Below are positions 1 through 7,907 of a stretch of 64,000 nt of DNA, piece by piece. The DNA is from Planctomycetota bacterium (lineage in GTDB: Bacteria > Planctomycetota > B15-G4 > SIAN01), in contig SIAN01000003.1 of the NCBI GenBank assembly GCA_009691715.1, positions 1-64,000 of the forward strand. The letters are read 5' to 3'. How positions within the stretch are numbered: position 1 is the stretch's first letter; the number at the start of each line of letters is the position of its first letter. Both the position numbers and the translations under genes were made by a program. The notes below the pieces were generated by a model that did not search any database, was not told the origin of the DNA, and was given only the letters and a program-made list of their open reading frames with translations.

Positions 1-149
1 ACGTCCGCCATCCCGCCTTCCAGGGCAAGCTGAGCTTCTACTTCCGCTGGCAGGCGACCCCGACCGCCGACTTCGTCCTGAGCCCGAGCTTCGAACTCGA
101 CACCTTCGGCTGGGGCGGCGGGGCGCTGATGTTCCGGTGCAGGCTGTAG
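1..149 (+). CDS. C-terminal end of an unidentified protein (partial)
   Basis: An open frame enters from the left edge and stops at TAG 147-149, giving the last 48 or so residues of a protein that ends ...GALMFRCRL. The segment is rich in aromatic and small residues (SFYFRW, FELDTFGWGGG), which would suit a beta-rich or secreted domain, but I do not recognise the family. It converges on the AlkD-like gene 27 bp away. A 6-bp inverted repeat (GAACCG at 157-162, CGGTTC at 173-178) lies between them and could serve as a weak shared terminator. Codon choice matches the neighbours, which is the main reason to believe it is coding. Confidence 0.5.
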   Translation, partial: VRHPAFQGKLSFYFRWQATPTADFVLSPSFELDTFGWGGGALMFRCRL

Positions 150-176
150 CCGGAACGAACCGCGCGCGCACTCGGT

Positions 177-1121
177 TCACCCGCGTTCGCCCTTCCGCAA
201 GGTCCGCATCGCCCGTCGCGCGATCCACGCGGTCTCGTTGCACCGCGATTCGCGCAGCCAGCGCTTCGTGAGCGCCGTCACCCACTCGGGCCGGGTCTTG
301 CTTGCGTCGTTCAGCCAGTTGGCGACGGCGCGGCGGACGTAGTCGCTCGGGTCGGCGCGGCATGGTTCGAGCAGCGGGAGAGCGGGCGCTGGGTCGGCCT
401 TCAGCGCTTCGAGGTGGTGGGTCCAGACGCCGCGCGGGCGGCTGCTCTCGATGGCGCAACGGCGGATGTTCGGGTCGGCGTCGGTGGCCCACGCCTGCAG
501 CAGCCTTAGGCCATTTGGCAGCTCATGGGTCAGCGCGAGGCGGTAGCTGTCCCACGCGCACTCGCGCACCGACATCGCGGCATCAGCGGCGAACGGGCGA
601 GCGACGGCGAGACGAGCGGGGAGATCGAGCGTGACGTCGGCTGCGTGCACATAGCAGGCGAACGAGCGCACCATGTCGGAACAGTGCGTGGCGAGCGCGG
701 CGAAGGCACGGCGGCCTGCCGCGGGCGACAATTCCCGCAGCAGGCCGTGCAGCAGCACGCCGGCCTGGCGCACGCGCACGGTGATGCCGGACGCGGCGAT
801 CGCGCGCTGCGACGCGACGGCGCGCGCGACCATCGCGGGCGCGAATCCGGCGGCCGGCAGCACGCTCGCCAACAGCTTCGCCTGATCGATGGCGAGCCAC
901 TCGACCAGGGTCTTCGTCTGCTCGCGGCCTTCGTCGAGCGCACGGCGGACCGACTTCGGAATCGCGGCGATCGTGCGCGCGCCCTTCCGCGCCGCCGGCA
1001 GCGCTGCAGTCGAAATCACCTTGGCCACCACTGCTTTGGCCACCACTGCTTTGGCCACCACTGCTTTCGCTGCCACTGCTTTGGCCACCACTGCTTTGGC
1101 CACCACTGCTTTCGCTACCAC
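177..1121 (-). CDS. AlkD-like DNA alkylation repair protein with KAVVA-repeat N-terminus
   Basis: The C-terminal 230 or so residues are an alpha-helical repeat protein of the DNA-alkylation-repair (AlkD-like) family. The diagnostic stretch runs from RPRGVWTHHLEALKADP to a DPSDYVRRAVANWLNDASK-type motif. Family members excise or bind alkylated bases; the activity here is inferred. The N-terminus is seven KAVVA-type pentapeptides written by a 15-bp DNA repeat, resembling lysine/alanine tails of histone H1-like proteins, followed by a linker. No ATG lies between selD and the domain. The first usual start is GTG at 1121, inside the repeat, so the true start is uncertain and a non-standard upstream CTG cannot be excluded. 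It lies 23 bp downstream of selD on the same strand, so co-transcription is likely. Confidence 0.75.
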   Translation of the reverse strand: MVAKAVVAKAVVAKAVAAKAVVAKAVVAKAVVAKVISTAALPAARKGARTIAAIPKSVRRALDEGREQTKTLVEWLAIDQAKLLASVLPAAGFAPAMVARAVASQRAIAASGITVRVRQAGVLLHGLLRELSPAAGRRAFAALATHCSDMVRSFACYVHAADVTLDLPARLAVARPFAADAAMSVRECAWDSYRLALTHELPNGLRLLQAWATDADPNIRRCAIESSRPRGVWTHHLEALKADPAPALPLLEPCRADPSDYVRRAVANWLNDASKTRPEWVTALTKRWLRESRCNETAWIARRAMRTLRKGERG

Positions 1122-1125
1122 TGCT
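1021..1125. repeat. Seven tandem 15-bp repeats inside the AlkD-like gene
   Basis: Seven consecutive 15-bp units (consensus TTGGCCACCACTGCT on the plus strand) run without interruption. Five units are identical; units 4 and 7 vary at a few positions. Read on the minus strand they encode the pentapeptide KAVVA (once KAVAA). Because the unit is a multiple of three, copy-number change would lengthen or shorten the protein tail without a frameshift. Confidence 0.95.
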
Positions 1126-1144
1126 TTCGGGGCCGCCGGCGCGC

Positions 1145-2194
1145 TCAGACCACGCGCACGCGCCGACCGTCGTCGGGCAGCGCGCGGCCGATCCGATGGA
1201 CCGGGACGCCGCGAGCAGTGAGCTCCTTCTCGAGCGTGGCGCCGCGTTCTGGCGGCAGCGCGATCAGCAGGCCACCCGAGGTTTCCGCGTCGAACAGGAG
1301 ATCGGCGAGCGCCTTGTCGACGCCGCTGCCGAACACAACTTCGTCGCCGAGGAACTCCCGGGTGCGCGCCGAGCCACCCGACAGGATCCCCTTCGCCGCG
1401 AGGTCGAGGGCACCCGGAAAGATCGGTAGCCGGCTGGCTTCGAATTCGAGCGTGACCTTGCTCTGCCGCGCCACTGAGGAGCTGTGGCCGAGGAAGCCGA
1501 AGCCGGTGATGTCGGTCGCGGCATGCGGACCGGCGGCCTGCATTGCTTCGGCGGCGGCCTTGTTGAGCGTGCCCATCACGCGGCACGCGGCCTCGATCGT
1601 GTCGGCGCCGACCTTCTCCTTCTTCGCGCCGGTCGTGATCGATCCCATCCCGAGCGGCTTGGTGAGGTAGAGCACATCGCCCGGCTTCGCGCCCGAGTTG
1701 GGGACGATCATCTTTGGATCGATGCGGCCCGTGACCGACAAGCCGAACTTGATCTCTGCGTCCTTCACCGAGTGGCCGCCCAGCACCACCGCCCCCGCCT
1801 CGCGAATCACTTCGGCCGCACCGGCGAGGATGTCGTGCAGCACGTCGAGCGGCAGCTCGTCCTTCGGGAAGCCGACGATCTGCAGCACGGTGAGCGGGAT
1901 GCCGCCCTTGGCGTAGACGTCGGAGAAGGAGTTGGCGGCAGCGATGCGGCCGTAGTGGCGCGCGTCGTCGACCACCGGCGGGAAGAAGTCGAGCGTCTGC
2001 ACCAGGCCGATGCCAGGCGCGATCAGATAGACGCCGGCGTCGTCGTAGCCCTCGGGCCCGAGGAGTACGGCGTCGTTGGTCGGCATGTCGAGACCGGAAA
2101 GGACCTGCACCAGGTCCTTGGGAGCGAGCTTCGCTGCTCAGCCAGCGCAGCTCGACCAGTCGGTCAGCTTGTAGGTCTTCTTCTTGCCGAACAT
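1145..2194 (-). CDS. selD: Selenide, water dikinase; selenoprotein with Sec at residue 19 (in-frame UGA)
   Basis: SelD makes selenophosphate from selenide and ATP, the selenium donor for selenocysteine synthesis. A normal ORF call begins only at GTG 2110 and loses the catalytic N-terminus. Reading back to ATG 2194 gives KLTDWSSCAG-UGA-AAKLAPKDL, with one in-frame TGA at 2138-2140. This codon aligns with the catalytic Cys17 of E. coli SelD, and Lys22 aligns with Lys20. Decoded as selenocysteine the protein is 349 aa, the normal family length. A SECIS-like hairpin follows the UGA. A ribosome binding site (GAGG) precedes ATG 2194 by about six bases, and selA lies 22 bp upstream, so the UGA is very unlikely to be a nonsense mutation. 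The rest is intact, including the GGHSVKD and TDITGFGFLGH motifs. Confidence 0.93.
2099..2119 (-). promoter_or_regulatory. Candidate bacterial SECIS hairpin in selD mRNA
   Basis: Starting 18 nt after the UGA of selD codon 19, the mRNA can form a perfect 9-bp stem, AAGGACCUG pairing with CAGGUCCUU, around a GUG loop. Bacterial SECIS elements lie just downstream of the Sec UGA inside the coding region and present a small apical loop with an early G, often GU, to SelB. Distance and loop fit that pattern. SelB and selC are not in the window. Confidence 0.75.
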
Positions 2195-2198
2195 TCTT

Positions 2199-2223
2199 GC
2201 CTCAGTTCACGCCGCCTCAGTTC
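2199..2223. repeat. 15-bp-period duplication of the selA end and selD ribosome binding site
   Basis: GCCTCAGTTC occurs at 2199-2208 and again at 2214-2223. On the minus strand this repeats AAC-TGA-GGC, so the selA stop is followed 15 nt later by a second in-frame TGA. The second copy also supplies the GAGG ribosome binding site for selD. Confidence 0.85.
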
Positions 2224-3635
2224 GAGCGACCGCACGCCGCACCGAGAGCGCGCGCGACCTCGCCATCTTCGCTCTCGAAGATCGTCCGCAGATCGAGCAG
2301 CACGCGCCCTTCGTGGACGCGCGCGAACAGGCGCGCGATCCCGTCCCGCGGCGCGCCGATGCGCAGACGCCGCGCGAGCTCGTCGGACGCTCCACCCGGT
2401 GCACCCACCGCGATCGCCACCGAATCGAACTCGCGACCGGGCACCGAACCGCTGCCGACCTGTGCCTTCGAATCGACCACCACCGCGCTGCTTGCCGCCG
2501 GTCCCGCCTGCGCCACGATCTTTGCGGCGCGCTCGCGCAACCGGTCGAGCGGCGCGCCCATCATCGCGAAGAACGGAATCCCGAGCGGGAGTTCAGCCCC
2601 GTCGGTCTTGCGCCATTCGAGCAAGGTCGCTTCGAGCGCTGCGAGCGTGAGCTTGTCGGGTCGGATCGCGCGGAACAGCGGGTGGCGGCGCAGCGCGAGG
2701 ATCACCTCCTTGCGGCCCACCAGGATCCCGCACTGCGGACCGCCGAGCATCTTGTCGCCGCTGAACGTGACGACGTCGAGGCCGCTCGCCACGGCATCGG
2801 AGACGACCGGCTCGTCGTGGAATGGCAACTGCGGGAAGCGACGCAGGCAGCCCGAGCCGAGGTCGGATGCTGCCGGAATGCTCCGCTCGCGACCGAGCGC
2901 CACCAGTTCGGCGAGGCTCGGCGACTCGGTGAAGCCGACCACGCGGAAGTTGCTGGTGTGCACGTGCAGGAGCAGGCCGGTCTCGGGTCCGATCACCGCG
3001 GCGTAGTCGGCGATGCGCGTGCGGTTGGTGGTCCCGACCTCGCGCAGCCGGGCGCCGCTCTGGCTCATCACCTCGGGGACGCGGAAGCCGCCGCCGATCT
3101 CGACCAGTTCGCCGCGCGAGACGATGCAGTCGCGTCCGTGCGCGAGCCCGCGCAGCAGCAGCATCACCGCCGCGGCGTTGTTGTTGACGACGGTCGCCTC
3201 CTCGGCGCCGGTCAGTTCACAGAGCAGGTCGCGGACGAACAGCTCGCGCCGGCCGCGTTCTCCGGTCGAAGGGTCGATCTCGACCAGGCCGTAGCGGGCG
3301 ATGCGGTCGAGCGCGGCCCGCGCCGAATCGCACAGCGGCGCACGACCAAGCCCGGTGTGGAGCAGCACGCCGGTCGCGTTGATCACCCGGTCGTGGCGCG
3401 GTTGCGCGAGGTCGGCGAGCGCGGCAACCAGCTCGCGGCGGAACGAGCCGTCCTCGAACCGGCGCTTGACGCTCCCGGCGGTGGCGGTCGGCTGCGAGCG
3501 CACCTGCGACCGCAGCGAATCGGTCAACTGGCGCAGCGCCGTGCGCAGCAGCGGCCGCGGCGCGTCGGCGAACTCAGGCGCGAACTGCTGCAGCAGTCGA
3601 TCGACCGGCGGGATGTCGCGCAGCTCGCTGCTCAC
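2217..3635 (-). CDS. selA: L-seryl-tRNA(Sec) selenium transferase
   Basis: This PLP enzyme converts seryl-tRNA(Sec) to selenocysteyl-tRNA(Sec) using the selenophosphate made by SelD, whose gene follows 22 bp downstream. At 472 aa it has full family length. The PLP-binding lysine is Lys295 in FSGDKMLGGPQCG, the same number as in E. coli SelA. Other family signatures are INATGVLLHTGLGRAPL near residue 86, the NNNAAAV turn near 151 and SDLGSG near 258. The N-terminal segment (residues 1-75) is the usual tRNA-contacting domain. Transcription diverges from recJ across a 95-bp region. Together with the UGA-containing selD this shows the cell decodes selenocysteine. Confidence 0.97.
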   Translation of the reverse strand: MSSELRDIPPVDRLLQQFAPEFADAPRPLLRTALRQLTDSLRSQVRSQPTATAGSVKRRFEDGSFRRELVAALADLAQPRHDRVINATGVLLHTGLGRAPLCDSARAALDRIARYGLVEIDPSTGERGRRELFVRDLLCELTGAEEATVVNNNAAAVMLLLRGLAHGRDCIVSRGELVEIGGGFRVPEVMSQSGARLREVGTTNRTRIADYAAVIGPETGLLLHVHTSNFRVVGFTESPSLAELVALGRERSIPAASDLGSGCLRRFPQLPFHDEPVVSDAVASGLDVVTFSGDKMLGGPQCGILVGRKEVILALRRHPLFRAIRPDKLTLAALEATLLEWRKTDGAELPLGIPFFAMMGAPLDRLRERAAKIVAQAGPAASSAVVVDSKAQVGSGSVPGREFDSVAIAVGAPGGASDELARRLRIGAPRDGIARLFARVHEGRVLLDLRTIFESEDGEVARALGAACGRSN

Positions 3636-3730
3636 CGTCGCGGCTCCCGAGGTCGCAAAGATGACGGGGTTTGACGATTCCGCGCCGCAGCGCTTGACTG
3701 CCCCGCCCGTCCGAGTCGCCGAGGATCTTA

Positions 3731-5470
3731 ATGGCCCTTTCCCGCATCTGGTCGTTCCGGCCCGGCGACCCCGACTTGGAGCGCGACTTCGAGCAGCGGC
3801 TCGCGCTGTCGCCGCTGGCGGCGAAGGTGCTCGCGCGGCGCGGTGTCGGTTCGAGCGCCGACGGCCGGACCTTCATCGACGCAAGCCTGAAGGACCTGAG
3901 CTCCCCGTCCGACCTTTCCGGCACCACGGTCGCCGTCGAACGTCTGAACCGCGCCATCGCCCTGCGCGAGCGGATCCTCGTCTTCGGCGATTCCGACGTC
4001 GATGGCCTGACCGGTGCCTGCCTGCTCGCGCGGATGCTGCTGGCACTCGGCGCGATCTGCGACGTGCATGTCGCCGAGCGGACCGTCGACGGCTACGGGC
4101 TGTCGGAGGCGGGCGAAGCGCAGGTACGCCGTCGCGAGCCGGCAATCCTCGTGACCGTCGATCACGGCGTGACGGCGCATGCGGCGGTCGGCCGGCTGCA
4201 GCAGTCGGGCATCGACGTCATCGTGACCGACCACCATCAGAAGCCGGAGCAGTTGCCGCCCGGACTCGCTGTCTTGAATCCGCTGTTCCTCGACCCAGCG
4301 CACCCCGCCGCGAAGCTCTCGGGCGCCGGCGTCGCGTTCAAGCTCGCGTGCGGCGTGTTCGAGACGTTGTCGGCCGCAAAGAAACAGGATCCGCGGCTGC
4401 GCCAACTGCTGCGCGAAGGGCTCGCGTTCGCGGCACTCGGCACCGTCGCCGACGTGGTGTCGCTGACCGGAGAGAACCGCCTGCTGGTGCGCCACGGCCT
4501 GAAGCAGCTGGCGCAGACGACGATCCCGGGACTCAAAGCGCTGCGAACCTTCGCCAAACTCGACGGCAAGGAGCTCGACGCCGAAGACGTGTCCTTCGGC
4601 TTCGCGCCGCGCATCAACGCCGCGGGCCGCATGGGCCAGGTCGATCTCGCGCGCCGGCTGCTGCTCACCGACGACGAGCGCGAGGCGATGCGCCTCGCCG
4701 CCGACCTCGACCGGCTGAACCAGGAGCGCCGCGCGCTCGAGTCGCGTGTCCACCAGCGCGCGCAGCTGAAGCTGAAGGAGTCGCCGCAGGACTCGCCGAT
4801 CGTGGTGCTGGCCGACCGCGAATTCAACGCCGGCGTGATCGGCATCGTCGCGGCGAAACTCGTCAGCCAAACCGGCAAGCCGGTGCTGCTGATCTCGACC
4901 GAGGGCGCGGTCGCGCGCGGGTCGGGCCGCAGCGTGCCGGGCTTCGACCTCGCCGCCGCGCTCCACCTCGCGCGCGCCCACGTGCGGAGCTGCGGCGGCC
5001 ACGCGATGGCGGCTGGCGTCGAGATGGATCCGGCCAACGTCAACGCGCTGGCCGACGCGCTGCGCCAGATCGCGCGCGAACGGATGAAGCCGCCACCCCC
5101 CGCGACGCTCGAGGTCGACTCGGAGACGATGCTGCACCAGATCACGTTCCCGCTGGTGAACGAGCTGCGTCAACTCGGCCCGTTCGGCCAGGGCAACCCG
5201 CAACCGGTCTTCGCTGCGAGCAACGTCGAGCTCGCCGCCGCGCCGCGCCGCGTCGGTCAGGATGGCGCCCATCTCCAGCTGAAGATCAAGAACGGCCCGC
5301 ACGTGCTGGCCGGCATCGGCTTCGGCCACGGTCCGCGCGCCGACGAGATCGCCGGACGCCGTTTCGCGCTCGCCTTCACTCCGCGCCCGTCGACGTTCGC
5401 CGGCAACCATGGCGTCGAGCTGCAGATCGCCGACGTCAAGGTCGTCGAAGCGGCGGCCGCGGGGCGCTGA
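3731..5470 (+). CDS. recJ: Single-stranded-DNA-specific 5'-3' exonuclease RecJ
   Basis: RecJ degrades single-stranded DNA 5' to 3' in recombination and mismatch repair. The protein is 579 aa. It shows the DHH-family metal motifs: GDSDVDG (86-92; the usual tyrosine after the first Asp is Ser here), VDHG (143-146) and TDHH (166-169). A DHHA1 nucleic-acid-binding segment ends in GSGRSVPGFDL and CGGHAMAAG, and an OB-like C-terminus follows (GPFGQGNPQPVF). The start ATG 3731 has GAGG 6-9 nt upstream. It is the only plus-strand gene in the first 21 kb, divergent from selA and convergent with murB, from which it is separated by 42 bp. It is probably its own transcription unit. Confidence 0.96.
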   Translation: MALSRIWSFRPGDPDLERDFEQRLALSPLAAKVLARRGVGSSADGRTFIDASLKDLSSPSDLSGTTVAVERLNRAIALRERILVFGDSDVDGLTGACLLARMLLALGAICDVHVAERTVDGYGLSEAGEAQVRRREPAILVTVDHGVTAHAAVGRLQQSGIDVIVTDHHQKPEQLPPGLAVLNPLFLDPAHPAAKLSGAGVAFKLACGVFETLSAAKKQDPRLRQLLREGLAFAALGTVADVVSLTGENRLLVRHGLKQLAQTTIPGLKALRTFAKLDGKELDAEDVSFGFAPRINAAGRMGQVDLARRLLLTDDEREAMRLAADLDRLNQERRALESRVHQRAQLKLKESPQDSPIVVLADREFNAGVIGIVAAKLVSQTGKPVLLISTEGAVARGSGRSVPGFDLAAALHLARAHVRSCGGHAMAAGVEMDPANVNALADALRQIARERMKPPPPATLEVDSETMLHQITFPLVNELRQLGPFGQGNPQPVFAASNVELAAAPRRVGQDGAHLQLKIKNGPHVLAGIGFGHGPRADEIAGRRFALAFTPRPSTFAGNHGVELQIADVKVVEAAAAGR

Positions 5471-5512
5471 GCACGGTCAGCGTCGCGATCGGCGCTACGG
5501 CCCGCGGCGCAC

Positions 5513-6355
5513 TCAGTTCCACACCTCGACCTCGTGCTCGAGTTCGATGCCGTGGAATTCGCGCACGCGCGCCTGGACCAGCACCATCAGCGCGAGGAAG
5601 TCGCCCCCGGTCGCACCACCGACGTTGACGATGTAGTTGGCGTGCAGCGGCGAGACCAGCGCACCGCCGACGCGGGTGCCCTTCAGGCCGGCTTGGTCGA
5701 TCAGGCGGCCGGCGGGCCGCTCGGCGGAGGGGTTGCGAAAGATGCAGCCGGCGGATGGGAACGCGAGCGGTTGCGTCGTCTTCTTGTGCTCGTGGACGGC
5801 GTCGATCTTCGCCTTGGTCGTCGCCGAGTCGCTTGGCGCGAACTCGAGCGTGGCCTCCAGCACGAGATCGTTCCACCAGGCGGTCTTGCGGTAGACGCAG
5901 TCGCCGGGAGCGACGCTGCGCCGCACCACTTCGCCTCCTGGCGTGAGCAGCGTCACTTCGCGCAGGACGCCGGCGATCGTGCCCCACTTGCCGCCGGCGT
6001 TGATCCGTACCGCAGCACCGAGCGAACCGGGCACGCCGTGGCAGCATTCGAGGCCGGTGAGACCGCGCCGCGCGGAGCGCGCCACCATCTCCCCGAGCGG
6101 CACGCCGGCCTCCGCCCGCCAGAGGAACTCGCTCAGCATCTCGAATCGCCGCAGTCCGCGGAGTGAGACGATCGCGTCCTGCTGCGGTGCATCGCCGGCA
6201 ACGATGTTGCTGCCGCCGGCGAGGATCTTGAACGCCCGTCCAGCGGAGCGCAGGCGATCGAGCAGGGCCACAAGCTCCGCGACGGTCGCCGGTTCATGGG
6301 CCTCGGCGACCGGGCCGCCAATCTTTGCGGTCAGCCGCTCGCGCAGGTCAAGCAA
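5513..6355 (-). CDS. murB: UDP-N-acetylmuramate dehydrogenase
   Basis: MurB reduces UDP-GlcNAc-enolpyruvate to UDP-MurNAc with FAD and NADPH, the second committed step of peptidoglycan synthesis. FAD-binding motifs are ILAGGSNIV (44-52) and HGVPGSLGAAVRINAGG (106-122). The proton donor, usually Ser in SAGSxFxNP, is Cys204 here (SAGCIFRNP), a known alternative in some MurB groups. YRKTAW at 155-160 carries the substrate-binding tyrosine. At 280 aa it is a compact type II enzyme. Its start overlaps the end of murC by 8 bp, so the two are translationally coupled. It is the last gene of the dcw operon, and recJ converges on it. Confidence 0.96.
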   Translation of the reverse strand: MLDLRERLTAKIGGPVAEAHEPATVAELVALLDRLRSAGRAFKILAGGSNIVAGDAPQQDAIVSLRGLRRFEMLSEFLWRAEAGVPLGEMVARSARRGLTGLECCHGVPGSLGAAVRINAGGKWGTIAGVLREVTLLTPGGEVVRRSVAPGDCVYRKTAWWNDLVLEATLEFAPSDSATTKAKIDAVHEHKKTTQPLAFPSAGCIFRNPSAERPAGRLIDQAGLKGTRVGGALVSPLHANYIVNVGGATGGDFLALMVLVQARVREFHGIELEHEVEVWN

Positions 6356-7739
6356 CGGCCGGCTCCGCCGCCGGCGCGCGCAGCACCTCGGCGAGGTCGT
6401 CGATGTCGCCCGCTCCCATCAGCACCACCAAGTCGCCCGGATGCGCGATGCGATCGATGGTCGGGAAGACATCGTTGAGTCCGGCCGCCCGATGCGGCGC
6501 GCGACCGCGCGCGCCGATCGCGGCGACCAGCGCCTCGGTCTCGCGCTCGACACCGGCAGCGGCCTCGCGCACGGCGAAGATGTTCGGCACCACCACCTCG
6601 TCGAAGGCGGCAAGCTCGCTCGCGAAGTCGTCGCGGAAGTCGCGGGTGCGGCTGGCTTGATGCGGCTGAAAGACCACCAACAGGCGTTTGCCCGGGTGAC
6701 TCGCCCGCAGCGCCTCGCGCACCGCGCGGATCTCGGTCGGATGGTGGGCGTAGTCGGAGAGGAACTGCACGCCGCCGCGCGCGCACAGCACCTCAAGCCG
6801 GCGGCGCACGCCGCGGAATTCGCGCACCGCTTGCTCGATCGCGTACGGCGCCGCGCCAAGAGCCACCGCCGCCGTCGCCGCCAGCGCGGCATCGATCAGG
6901 TTGTGCTCGCCCGCGATCGGCGGCGCCAGTTCGATCGGATCGCTGCCGCGCAGATGGAGTCGGCCGCGGCCGCATCCGCGCTCCGCTGTGCCGACCACCA
7001 GACGCGCCGCGCAGCTTTGACCTTCACCGACGACGATCAGCCGGCATCGGGAGCGACCGCCAAGCGCGAGCGCCGCCGATTCGTGCACCACCGCCGCGCC
7101 GCCTTCGACGACGCGGCCGAGGAAACCGATGAACGCGTCGATCACGTTTTCGTGGGTCCCGAAGTAGTCGAGGTGATCGGGCTCGACGTTGGTCACGACC
7201 GCGACCTGCGGCGCAAAGTTGTGGAACGAGCGGTCGTACTCGCACGCCTCGACCACGAAATGCGGTCCGGCGCCCGCTCGCCCAGGCAGCGGCCAGCTCG
7301 CCGGGAAGCCGCCGACCACTGCGCTCGGGTCGAGGCCCGACTTCATCAGCATCTCGGCGATCAGGGTCGTCGTCGTCGTCTTGCCATGCGTTCCGGCGAC
7401 GGCGACGCACTGCTTTCCCTGCGTCTCCTCGCCGAGACATTGCGCGTACTTGAGCGCGCGGACGCGAGCCGTCGCCGCGGCAGCGAGCTCGGGGTGGTCG
7501 CCGTTCGCGGCCGCCGTGTAGACCAGCAGATCGAGCGAATCGGAGCAGTGTGAAGCGTCATGGCCGATTGCGATCGTCGCGCCGCGCGCCCGCAGCAGCC
7601 GCAGCATCGCGCCGTCCTTGAGGTCGCAACCGCTGACCCGCTCCCCTCGCTCGAGGAGATAGGCCGCGAGCGACGCGAGCCCGCTGCCGCCGATGCCCAC
7701 CAGATGAATCTGCCGCGCTCGGCCGGGTTCCGCTGCCAC
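6348..7739 (-). CDS. murC: UDP-N-acetylmuramate--L-alanine ligase
   Basis: MurC adds the first amino acid, L-alanine, to UDP-MurNAc with ATP. The 463-aa protein has the N-terminal UDP-binding loop (GIGGSGLASLA, 15-25), the ATP loop GTHGKTTTT (116-124), the middle-domain motif TNVEPDHLDYFG, and the C-terminal YAHHPTEIRAV motif specific to MurC. It overlaps murB at its 3' end. Unlike the tightly overlapping upstream genes of the cluster it is separated from murG by 168 bp, most of which is a tandem repeat array. The start at ATG 7739 is consistent with family alignment, the Rossmann strand beginning at residue 11. Confidence 0.97.
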   Translation of the reverse strand: MAAEPGRARQIHLVGIGGSGLASLAAYLLERGERVSGCDLKDGAMLRLLRARGATIAIGHDASHCSDSLDLLVYTAAANGDHPELAAAATARVRALKYAQCLGEETQGKQCVAVAGTHGKTTTTTLIAEMLMKSGLDPSAVVGGFPASWPLPGRAGAGPHFVVEACEYDRSFHNFAPQVAVVTNVEPDHLDYFGTHENVIDAFIGFLGRVVEGGAAVVHESAALALGGRSRCRLIVVGEGQSCAARLVVGTAERGCGRGRLHLRGSDPIELAPPIAGEHNLIDAALAATAAVALGAAPYAIEQAVREFRGVRRRLEVLCARGGVQFLSDYAHHPTEIRAVREALRASHPGKRLLVVFQPHQASRTRDFRDDFASELAAFDEVVVPNIFAVREAAAGVERETEALVAAIGARGRAPHRAAGLNDVFPTIDRIAHPGDLVVLMGAGDIDDLAEVLRAPAAEPAVA

Positions 7740-7753
7740 GAGGCACCCCTCCC

Positions 7754-7855
7754 GCGACTGTCAGGGTTCAGCGACTGTCAGGATTCCGCGACTGTCAGGA
7801 TTCCGCGACTGTCAGGGTTCCGCGACTGTCAGGATTCCGCGACTGTCAGGGTTCT
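7754..7855. repeat. Six tandem 17-bp repeats between murG and murC
   Basis: Six contiguous 17-bp units, consensus GCGACTGTCAGGATTCC (A/G variable at position 13, last base variable), fill most of the murG-murC gap. The neighbouring dcw genes overlap or nearly touch, so the array looks like an expansion inside an otherwise compact operon. The unit is not a multiple of three and no ORF uses it. No palindrome strong enough to suggest a terminator is present. Confidence 0.95.
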
Positions 7856-7907
7856 TGATCGCGTCGCCGTTCCCCATGCTTGGTTCTGCCGAACGGAGAG
7901 CTCGGGC

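Noticed and set aside
1122..1586. N-terminal extension of the AlkD-like protein to ATG 1586
   Set aside because: The extra 155 residues lie wholly inside selD in another frame and are Arg-rich shadow sequence.
2138..2140. selD as a pseudogene with a premature stop
   Set aside because: Only one TGA, exactly at the catalytic Sec/Cys position, with a hairpin after it, an intact remainder and selA next door.
3728..5410. A 560-codon minus-strand frame across recJ
   Set aside because: RecJ on the other strand has all its catalytic motifs; the antisense product resembles no protein family.
5943..7553. A 536-codon plus-strand frame across murB/murC
   Set aside because: Shadow of two Mur genes; codon positions follow the GC3 pattern of the minus strand.
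7754..7855. CRISPR array
   Set aside because: Units are directly contiguous 17-bp repeats with no spacers; no cas genes are present.
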